DNA of 11,889 bases from Gammaproteobacteria bacterium (GTDB lineage Bacteria > Pseudomonadota > Gammaproteobacteria > SZUA-229), in NCBI GenBank assembly GCA_016764035.1, contig JAESSQ010000255.1, forward strand, positions 1 through 11,889. Reading direction: 5' to 3'. Under the pieces are notes generated by a model. That model searched no databases. It saw only the letters and a list, made by a program, of their open reading frames with translations, and was not told where the DNA came from. Below, in pieces: positions 5,830 through 11,889 of this stretch. The position numbers and the translations under genes were made by a program. Within the stretch, counting starts at the first letter, position 1, and the number at the start of each line of letters is the position of its first letter.

Positions 5830-7497
5830 ATGCAAATAATAAATATAAAAAACAGGCTATTAAGAAGCAGTGTTTCATTAATGACGGCGCTTGTTATCGT
5901 TGCTTGTGGCGCAACAAATCCTCCTGCCGTTTCTGAAGGGCATATAAGAACAGATGATGGCATTGCCAATAAAAATGAAGACATTCCATTACCCATAACA
6001 CAGGCACCAACTCTACCGCGTCCAGGTGTGCGAAAAAAACTGGAAACATACACCGTTGTCGTAAATCAGGTACCGGTTCGTGAATTGTTATTTTCTATGG
6101 CAAGAGATGCAGATTTAAATCTGGATATAGATAACAACATCTCTGGCAGCATTACGATGAATGCGATTGATCAGACCATGCTGAAAATATTAGAGCGTAT
6201 TGAATCGCAAGCGGATATTACTTTTACTCTTGAGGGAGACACCATTAAGGTAATGGTAGATAAGCCTTATCTGCATATATACGATATTAACTATTTAAAT
6301 ATTGAGCGTTCCAGCAGTGGTAAAGTTAGCGTATCGACTGAGATAGGTGCGTCAAGTTCGGGTATTCAAAATACCGGCGGTAGCGGTGGTGGTAACAGTG
6401 GAAGTGGAGGCGATAATACAGCGAGTTCTGAAATAGAAAACAAAAGTAGCAATAAGTTCTGGTCAGCAATCACACAAAACATTGGTGCTATTTTAGAAGT
6501 CGATGTTGCATCCAAATCAAGTAACAATATCATCGTGAATCGTGAGAGTGGCATTATCGCTGTTCGAGCAACGTCTAAACAGCATAAAGTAGTCAAGCAT
6601 TTTATTGATCGGGTTGTAGGTAATGTTGAAAGACAGGTATTAATAGAAGCTACGATAGCAGAAGTGCGATTGAGCGATAGTTATCAAGCCGGTATCGATT
6701 GGTCGTTGGTGAGTGAAACGGCAATAGTAGGAGGTCAAACAGTTGTTACAAAAGGTGGCGTACAAGATGTCATTGGCGGCAATTTAGGCGCATCGCCGTT
6801 TTTTCAATTAGCGACGACTGGTAGTATCCACGGTAACCCGTTAAACATAACGTTAAAAGCTCTCGAAACATTTGGTGATGTAAAAGTTTTATCAAGTCCA
6901 AAAGTAATGGCACTTAATAATCAAACTGCCATTTTAAAAGTTGTCGATAACGAAGTGTTTTTTACTACAAATGTAGAAGTTGATTCAGGCTCGGTAAACC
7001 AAAACTCAACAGTGGTTATAGATACCGATGTCAACACCGTTCCAATTGGTTTTGTTATGTCGGTAACACCTTTTATTGACGCAGAAAAAGTAGTAACGCT
7101 TAACGTGCGCCCTACTATTTCTAGAATTATTCGATTTGTTAATGACCCTAATCCGCTACTGGCCGCACAAGGTGTGGTAAGTCAAATACCTGTTATACAA
7201 GTTCGCGAGATTGAGACCATGTTGAAAATAAATAATGGAGAAACCGCGATTATTGGTGGTTTGATGCAAGACCAGATTAATAAAGAAAGTCGTGGCGTAC
7301 CTTTTTTATCTAGCATACCTTTGCTTGGAGCTTTGTTTTCATATACTGAAGAAGAATATGTAAAGTCTGAACTTGTAATTTTTATACGTCCAGTGGTTAT
7401 AGAGAATGCGAGTCTCGATGGTGATTTAGCCAATTATAAAAAATATTTGTTAGAAGATTTGCAACAGGAAACATCAAAAAAACTTTCTGAGCGATAG
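5830..7497 (+). CDS. mshL: MSHA pilus outer-membrane secretin lipoprotein MshL
   Basis: MshL forms the oligomeric outer-membrane channel through which the MSHA pilus leaves the cell. The 555-residue product has a lipoprotein signal peptide with lipobox IVAC; C26 would be acylated, and +2 glycine does not signal inner-membrane retention. A periplasmic STN/N0-like domain follows (about 74-139, VPVRELLFSMARDADLNLDI). Residues about 174-200 are a glycine/serine-rich linker of the kind typical for MshL. The secretin domain starts near VLIEATIAEVRLSDSYQAGIDW and ends with the family signature VPFLSSIPLLGALF (490-503) and ELVIFIRPVVI, followed by a short charged tail. The ATG at 5830 has no Shine-Dalgarno and lies nine bases after mshM, so coupling or A-rich leader initiation is likely. 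A later start would remove the basic N-region of the signal peptide. Confidence 0.93.
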   Translation: MQIINIKNRLLRSSVSLMTALVIVACGATNPPAVSEGHIRTDDGIANKNEDIPLPITQAPTLPRPGVRKKLETYTVVVNQVPVRELLFSMARDADLNLDIDNNISGSITMNAIDQTMLKILERIESQADITFTLEGDTIKVMVDKPYLHIYDINYLNIERSSSGKVSVSTEIGASSSGIQNTGGSGGGNSGSGGDNTASSEIENKSSNKFWSAITQNIGAILEVDVASKSSNNIIVNRESGIIAVRATSKQHKVVKHFIDRVVGNVERQVLIEATIAEVRLSDSYQAGIDWSLVSETAIVGGQTVVTKGGVQDVIGGNLGASPFFQLATTGSIHGNPLNITLKALETFGDVKVLSSPKVMALNNQTAILKVVDNEVFFTTNVEVDSGSVNQNSTVVIDTDVNTVPIGFVMSVTPFIDAEKVVTLNVRPTISRIIRFVNDPNPLLAAQGVVSQIPVIQVREIETMLKINNGETAIIGGLMQDQINKESRGVPFLSSIPLLGALFSYTEEEYVKSELVIFIRPVVIENASLDGDLANYKKYLLEDLQQETSKKLSER

Positions 7498-7508
7498 AGC
7501 GAAAGTTT

Positions 7509-8012
7509 ATGAGTTTATTATTAGACGCCCTCAAAAAAGCTGCAGATGACAAGCAAAAAGCTGCCGGCAATAATTTGTCTAGCGGTAAAAAGGCATCACC
7601 GAAAGAGCAAGTGGTTGACTCTACTACGAATAAAAATTCTTCGCAGACTGTAAAAAAGAGAGAGCCTGATGTAGTTGTTACGTTAGAAACACAATCATTG
7701 TCATTAGCGCATGCTGACGATGATGTGGTTAAAAAAGTTGCAAGTAACGAATATACGGAAGAATTAACATTAGATGAAATCCCGGTTGAAGAGAAAAGTG
7801 CTGCTGTTGTATTAGAAATATCTGATGCTGTAAAAAACGATTCGAAAAAAGATGTTGTTAGCAAAACGCCTCAATCAGAAGGTTTAAATTCTGAAAACAT
7901 AAACACTAGTAAAGAAAAATATTCAATATCTGATGATGGCTTATCACTGTTAATTTATAAGACAAACCGTGATGTAAAAAGAATAAAAAAATTATTGTTT
8001 TTAGTTTCTTAA
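7509..8012 (+). CDS. mshN: MshN-like pilus biogenesis protein, N-terminal part (frame-split)
   Basis: The 167-residue ORF begins MSLLLDALKKAADDKQKAAG, a cytoplasmic N-terminal motif shared by MshN-like and GspB/PulB-like inner-membrane proteins. A lysine-, serine- and acid-rich disordered stretch follows (about 20-135), then SDDGLSLLIYKTNRDVKRIKK, a basic stop-transfer-like segment. The reading frame ends six residues later (LLFLVS) inside what should be a transmembrane helix. The remaining helix and the TPR domain are in the -1 frame, in the next ORF, whose ATG overlaps this stop as TAATG. An A7 run (7985-7991) just before the break offers a way to join the frames. As it stands the product would lack a full membrane anchor. 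It is probably half of a single gene; whether it is programmed, mutated or mis-sequenced cannot be decided from the window. The start lies 11 bases after mshL. Confidence 0.75.
   Translation: MSLLLDALKKAADDKQKAAGNNLSSGKKASPKEQVVDSTTNKNSSQTVKKREPDVVVTLETQSLSLAHADDDVVKKVASNEYTEELTLDEIPVEEKSAAVVLEISDAVKNDSKKDVVSKTPQSEGLNSENINTSKEKYSISDDGLSLLIYKTNRDVKRIKKLLFLVS
7985..7991 (+). other. A7 homopolymer in -1 slippery phase inside mshN
   Basis: In the frame of the upstream ORF the run reads A_AAA_AAA, the X_XXY_YYZ arrangement needed for a simultaneous -1 slip of two tRNA-Lys. After the slip the frame reads ATT ATT GTT TTT and enters the downstream ORF, avoiding the TAA at 8010. The -1 frame is open from 7973. 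Adding one A in the transcript would have the same effect. I see no upstream Shine-Dalgarno-like stimulator and no strong downstream hairpin. Confidence 0.5.
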
Positions 8013-8914
8013 TGACGGGTCTGGTAATCCTTATCTCGGGGGGTATGTTTTATTATTATGATCTACAGGCTGATGTCGAAACATTAGAACGTAAGCATCA
8101 GATTGCGATGCAATCGATGCGTTTGAAAACTAACGGACAAAAAGTCCCTGATAAATCGGCAATCATACAAAACTTAGTAAGTGATGGTTCTAGTCTCAAT
8201 GAGAAAGTCGTGTATGCAAAAAATAAGATTGCTTCAGAACGTAAGGTTACAGATGCGCGTCGAAATGCAGGTGTTGGAAAGCCGTTAGTAAATAATAAAT
8301 CGTCGGCTGTAATATCTATAAAAAAAGTAAACAAAAATGATCCTGTTGGTGAAAAACTTGAGGCAGCATGGGTTAGTTATGAAAGTGCGCAATACAGTAA
8401 AGCGAAAGAATTATACATTGATATTTTATCACTAGAAGCCAATAACAGAGATGCATTGTTAGGGCTTGCGGCAATTGCTGTTATTGAAAAAGAAAATGCA
8501 AAAGCAAAGACCTATTATTTTTCTCTGCTGGAGCTAGACCCTCGAGACCCAATCGCGACAGCAGCATTATCTAACTTACGTAGTGATCAATCGTCATTGG
8601 CATCAGATGAAATTTATCTACAGGCCATGCTTGAAAAAAATGCGGATTCGCATCAGTTGAATTTTCAGTTAGGCAATATATATGCGCAACAAAACAAGTG
8701 GCAGTTAGCACAAAAATATTATTTTGAAGCATGGAAGCGTAATAATGATAATGCAGATTACCTTTTTAATCTAGCGGTAAGCATGGATCACTTAGGTAAG
8801 AAAAAACAAGCGTTAACATTTTATAAAGATAGCTTAATAAAGTCTGATAATAAAAATGCTGGGTTTTCACGTGATGCAGTGAAAAAACGAATTAATAAAT
8901 TGAGTCAGTTATAA
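8012..8914 (+). CDS. mshN: MshN-like pilus biogenesis protein, C-terminal part (transmembrane stub and TPR domain)
   Basis: The 300-residue ORF starts MTGLVILISGGMFYYYD, the C-terminal part of a transmembrane helix, followed by a predicted coiled stretch (LETLERKHQ-type, about 20-40) and a basic linker. From about residue 117 it has three to four tetratricopeptide repeats: AAWVSYESAQYSKAKELYID, ALLGLAAIAVIEKENAKAK, NFQLGNIYAQQNKWQLAQKY and YLFNLAVSMDHLGKKKQAL. The TPR region would face the periplasm and mediate protein contacts in the pilus assembly, as in MshN. The ATG overlaps the previous stop (TAATG) and has no Shine-Dalgarno, so an independent product would need termination-reinitiation. 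Joined at the A7 run, the two ORFs give a single 468-residue bitopic protein (161 residues before the slip, 307 after). The gene lies between mshL and mshE, where MshN is expected. Confidence 0.75.
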   Translation: MTGLVILISGGMFYYYDLQADVETLERKHQIAMQSMRLKTNGQKVPDKSAIIQNLVSDGSSLNEKVVYAKNKIASERKVTDARRNAGVGKPLVNNKSSAVISIKKVNKNDPVGEKLEAAWVSYESAQYSKAKELYIDILSLEANNRDALLGLAAIAVIEKENAKAKTYYFSLLELDPRDPIATAALSNLRSDQSSLASDEIYLQAMLEKNADSHQLNFQLGNIYAQQNKWQLAQKYYFEAWKRNNDNADYLFNLAVSMDHLGKKKQALTFYKDSLIKSDNKNAGFSRDAVKKRINKLSQL

Positions 8915-8930
8915 GTAGATTATTAACATC

Positions 8931-10646
8931 ATGAATGCACCCAATATACTTAATGTGAAAAAGAAACTTGGTCAGCAGTTGCTTGAGAAAGGTTTGATCT
9001 CAGTAGATCAACTTGATATAGGGTTAACTGAACAGAAAAAAAATGGTCGTTTATTAGGCGAGGTGCTGGTAGCTCTTGGCTTTGTATCTGAGTCAGTTAT
9101 GCGTGACGCTATCAGTCATGTGCTAGGCATTGCCAGTGTTGATCTGACAAGCGTTGTGCCAGATAAAACGGCACTGGATATGATCGAAAAGGACATTGCT
9201 GAACGATACACTGTTGTACCCGTCAGCTTTGATGAAGAACAGCAGCGTTTGTATATCGCAATGAAAAACGCGTCTGATCTGATGATACTCGACAGAGTTC
9301 ATGCAATTTTAGGAAGAAAAATCGAGCTTACACCGATGGTGGCAGGCGAGAGTGAAATTAAAAAATCCATCGATCAGTTTTATGGCTATGAATTATCTGT
9401 TGACGGAATATTACGGGAGATAGAAACCGGTGAAATTGATTACCGTAGTCTGGACGCTACAGAAGATGAGTACAGCCAGCCATTGGTGAGGTTGGTTGAC
9501 GCAATACTTGCTGATGCAGTTAAGAGGGAAGCTTCAGATATACACTTTGAACCAGAAGATGGTTTTTTACGACTACGTTATCGAATTGATGGTGTACTAA
9601 GACAAATTCGTAGCTTGCATAAAGATTACTGGTCAGCGATTGTGGTGCGGCTGAAAGTAATGTCCGGTATGAACATTGCTGAAACGCGTATACCACAAGA
9701 TGGACGCCTGGGTTTACAGGTGCAGGGACACAGGGTTGATTTTCGTGTATCAGCGCTACCTACTACGCATGGCGAAAATATTGTTTTACGTGTGTTAGAT
9801 CGTGCCAAAGGTATTGTACCTATGGACGAATTAGGTATTCATGAAGAAACGCTAAATGACCTGAAATTGATGATGGCCAGGCCAGAAGGCATTATCCTGG
9901 TTACCGGACCGACAGGTAGCGGTAAGACAACGACACTGTACTCACTGCTTAATTATGTCAAATCAGAACAGGTAAACATTATGACATTGGAGGACCCAGT
10001 AGAATATCCAATGGATATGATACGGCAGACCTCAATCAATGAAGTCGCACGTATGGATTTTGCAAATGGCATACGATCAATGATGCGTCAGGATCCAGAT
10101 ATTATTCTGATCGGTGAGATACGTGATGAAGACACAGCCGATATGGCTTTTAGAGCAGCAATGACAGGCCATCAGGTGCTATCTACTTTGCATACAAACT
10201 CTGCAGTTGGTACCTTTCCACGCTTATTGGATATAGGTGTTTTGCCTGACATCATGACCGGCAATATCATAGGTGTTATCAGCCAGCGTCTGGTTCGCTT
10301 ATTGTGTCCAAAATGTAAGAAAGAAAAGGTTGCGGATGAAATAGAAAGTAAGTTACTCGATATCGAATTTGATAACCATGAACACAAAATATACGACGCA
10401 CAAGGCTGCTCTCACTGTGGCAACACAGGTTATAAAGGTCGTGTAGCTATTATTGAAGCACTGAGAATAAATAATGAACTTGATGAAATGATTGCGAAGC
10501 GCGCAACACTGGGAGAATTAAAAGCAACAGCAATAAAAACGGGTTATAAAACACTGGCAGATGATGCGGTCCGGTGTGTGCTTGAGGGCAAAACCTCCTT
10601 AAATGAAGTTTCACGTGTTATAGATTTAACACAACGAATGATGTGA
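8931..10646 (+). CDS. mshE: MSHA pilus extension ATPase MshE (GspE/PilB family)
   Basis: The hexameric cytoplasmic ATPase powers pilus polymerisation. The 571-residue product has two N-terminal MshEN-type repeats: KLGQQLLEKGLISVDQL (12-28, ending at Q35) and LGEVLVALGFV (42-52). In Vibrio cholerae MshE these motifs bind cyclic di-GMP. The core holds Walker A GPTGSGKTT (326-334), the Asp box TLEDPVE, Walker B IILIGEIRDED and the His box GHQVLSTLHTN. A zinc-binding tetracysteine motif is complete: CPKC (459-462) and CSHC (493-496). All catalytic residues appear intact, so the enzyme should be active. It starts at ATG 16 bases after the mshN-like gene without a clear Shine-Dalgarno. The order MshN-MshE-MshG matches the Vibrio msh locus and separates this from a generic PilB or GspE. 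Confidence 0.94.
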   Translation: MNAPNILNVKKKLGQQLLEKGLISVDQLDIGLTEQKKNGRLLGEVLVALGFVSESVMRDAISHVLGIASVDLTSVVPDKTALDMIEKDIAERYTVVPVSFDEEQQRLYIAMKNASDLMILDRVHAILGRKIELTPMVAGESEIKKSIDQFYGYELSVDGILREIETGEIDYRSLDATEDEYSQPLVRLVDAILADAVKREASDIHFEPEDGFLRLRYRIDGVLRQIRSLHKDYWSAIVVRLKVMSGMNIAETRIPQDGRLGLQVQGHRVDFRVSALPTTHGENIVLRVLDRAKGIVPMDELGIHEETLNDLKLMMARPEGIILVTGPTGSGKTTTLYSLLNYVKSEQVNIMTLEDPVEYPMDMIRQTSINEVARMDFANGIRSMMRQDPDIILIGEIRDEDTADMAFRAAMTGHQVLSTLHTNSAVGTFPRLLDIGVLPDIMTGNIIGVISQRLVRLLCPKCKKEKVADEIESKLLDIEFDNHEHKIYDAQGCSHCGNTGYKGRVAIIEALRINNELDEMIAKRATLGELKATAIKTGYKTLADDAVRCVLEGKTSLNEVSRVIDLTQRMM

Positions 10647-10674
10647 CTGTGTGTAGTCCGCGATAGGTAAAAAC

Positions 10675-11883
10675 GTGCCTGATTATAGTTTTAGAACAAT
10701 TGATGCTTCTGGAAAAATACGTAGTGACACGATGGTCGCAAGTAACCCTATGGAGCTGGAAAAAAGATTAGGAACCATGGGTTTTGACCTGCTTAGCTAC
10801 AAAGAGCAAAGCAAAATAGCCAAGAAAGTATTTCGTAGTAAGAGCATTAGTCGTCGCGAACTAATAAATTTCACTTTTCATATCGAACAATTGGTTAAAT
10901 CGGGCGTGCCTTTAATCGACAGCTTAAAAGATATCCGAGATAGTATTGAGTACAGTCATTTTACTGATGTTTTGCAAACGGTTATTGATGATATAGAAGG
11001 CGGTAAAACATTATCGTTAGCCCTGGTTGAACACCCAGCTATATTCGATAAGGTTTATGTCACCCTGGTTCGGGTAGGCGAAGAAACAGGTCAACTCGCC
11101 GTGGTGTTAAAAGATCTTGCAGAAAGTATACGCTGGCAGGATGAGCTGGTTTCGCAGACAAAAAAAATAATGATATACCCTGCAATTGTTTCTGTCATTG
11201 TTTTGTTGGTGGTTTCATTCTTAATGATGTATCTAATGCCACAGATGTTGCCATTCATTAGAAATCTTGGTACAGAAATCCCTATGCATACAAAAGTGTT
11301 AATAGAAATATCTGATATTTTTATCAATTACTGGTATTTGATATTCAGCTTACCTTTTATTATATATTTTGGACTAAAGCAACTTACTAAAAATAACCAT
11401 AAAGTTAAATATTATTTTGATGGGCTCAAGTTAAATTTGTGGTTGTTCGGCCCGTTGATGATGAAAATAAAACTGGCGCGTTTTGCGAGTTATTTTGCCA
11501 TGATGTATAGCTCAGGTATTACAGTTCTTGACGCATTAAAAATATCTGAAAACATGGTCGACAATTTGGTTCTGGAAGCGTCAATAAAAGAAGCAAGGAA
11601 CAGCATTTCTGACGGTGTGATCATAAGTAAAAGTTTTGAGGCAGTTGGTGTGTTTCCATCACTGATAGTACGTATGTTAAAAGTTGGTGAAGATACAGGT
11701 GCAATGGATGATGCATTGTTGAACGTAAGTTATTTTTATAATCGAGAAGTTAAGGAGTCTATTGAAAAAATAGAGCCTGCAATTTTGCCAGTACTTACAG
11801 TTATTCTTGGCGGAATAATGATGTGGATTATGATGGCAGTGTTAGGCCCTGTTTACGATGCTGTGGCAGGAGTGAAATTATAA
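10675..11883 (+). CDS. mshG: MSHA pilus inner-membrane platform protein MshG (GspF/PilC family)
   Basis: The polytopic inner-membrane protein couples the MshE motor to pilin insertion. The 402-residue length fits the GspF/PilC family. It has a short N-terminal region (YSFRTIDASGKIRSDTM) and two T2SF domains: the first about 60-190 (INFTFHIEQLVKSGVPLIDSL ... LVRVGEETGQL) and the second about 262-390 (FASYFAMMYSSGITVLDALKI ... MLKVGEDTGAMDDAL). Three hydrophobic segments are visible: about 165-185 (IYPAIVSVIVLLVVSFLMMY), about 220-238, and near the C-terminus (ILPVLTVILGGIMMWIMMAV). The start is GTG with a partial Shine-Dalgarno (TAGGT, six bases before). It ends TAA TAA; an ATG at 11886-11888 could begin the next pilus gene, but only one further base is in the window. 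Confidence 0.94.
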   Translation: MPDYSFRTIDASGKIRSDTMVASNPMELEKRLGTMGFDLLSYKEQSKIAKKVFRSKSISRRELINFTFHIEQLVKSGVPLIDSLKDIRDSIEYSHFTDVLQTVIDDIEGGKTLSLALVEHPAIFDKVYVTLVRVGEETGQLAVVLKDLAESIRWQDELVSQTKKIMIYPAIVSVIVLLVVSFLMMYLMPQMLPFIRNLGTEIPMHTKVLIEISDIFINYWYLIFSLPFIIYFGLKQLTKNNHKVKYYFDGLKLNLWLFGPLMMKIKLARFASYFAMMYSSGITVLDALKISENMVDNLVLEASIKEARNSISDGVIISKSFEAVGVFPSLIVRMLKVGEDTGAMDDALLNVSYFYNREVKESIEKIEPAILPVLTVILGGIMMWIMMAVLGPVYDAVAGVKL

Positions 11884-11889
11884 TAATGA

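Noticed and set aside
6349..6430. Glycine/serine-rich stretch in mshL as an unusual repeat or insertion
   Set aside because: Such a linker between the N-terminal and secretin domains is a normal feature of MshL proteins; the frame is intact and codons are not tandemly repeated.
7397..7864. 155-residue antisense ORF opposite mshL and mshN
   Set aside because: It has low-complexity serine/leucine-rich composition, is antisense to well-supported genes and shows no recognisable domain; it is a shadow of the lysine/aspartate-rich sense strand.
8038..8043. G6 run as a second slippage site or an internal ribosome binding site
   Set aside because: The downstream ORF is in the correct frame on both sides of it, and it is only one base from the next in-frame ATG, too close for a Shine-Dalgarno.

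Overview
The window is AT-rich chromosomal DNA from a gammaproteobacterium, probably free-living or marine. The evidence is the rhodanese(yibN)-secB-gpsA-trmL neighbourhood, which matches the E. coli yibN-grxC-secB-gpsA-cysE-trmL cluster minus grxC and cysE, followed by a mannose-sensitive haemagglutinin (MSHA) type IV pilus locus. I cannot name the genus from the sequence.

Layout. Bases 2-151 are the 3' end of an ArsR/SmtB-type regulator that resembles the YgaV/BigR persulfide sensors. A 174-base T-rich gap with a perfect 6+6 dyad (214-231) separates it from a membrane-anchored single-domain rhodanese (326-754). SecB (821-1282) and the glycerol-3-phosphate dehydrogenase GpsA (1318-2334) follow on the plus strand. 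TrmL, a tRNA wobble 2'-O-methyltransferase, lies convergent on the minus strand (2384-2839). This half is housekeeping: sulfur handling, protein export, phospholipid precursor synthesis and tRNA modification.

From 2975 to 11883 there is one tightly packed plus-strand operon. It starts with an NtrC-type response regulator (receiver, sigma-54 AAA+ domain with GAFTGA, Fis-type helix-turn-helix). That gene overlaps by one base a MshM-like ATPase carrying an extra transmembrane segment and a C-terminal SPOR domain. Next come the outer-membrane secretin MshL, a MshN-like TPR protein split over two frames, the c-di-GMP-binding-type extension ATPase MshE, and the inner-membrane platform protein MshG. 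A -24/-12 (sigma-54) promoter-like sequence sits just upstream of the regulator, which suggests autoregulated, RpoN-dependent expression of the pilus machine. MshI, MshJ, MshK and the pilins are not in the window; the locus probably continues to the right.

The most unusual signal is the split of the mshN-like gene. The upstream ORF stops in the middle of what would be a transmembrane helix. The downstream ORF, in the -1 frame, contains the rest of the helix and the TPR domain. An A7 run at 7985-7991 sits in exact A_AAA_AAA slippery phase, so a single -1 slip there would rebuild a continuous 468-residue bitopic protein. This is either programmed frameshifting or transcriptional slippage, or a one-base loss (real or a sequencing error) in a homopolymer.
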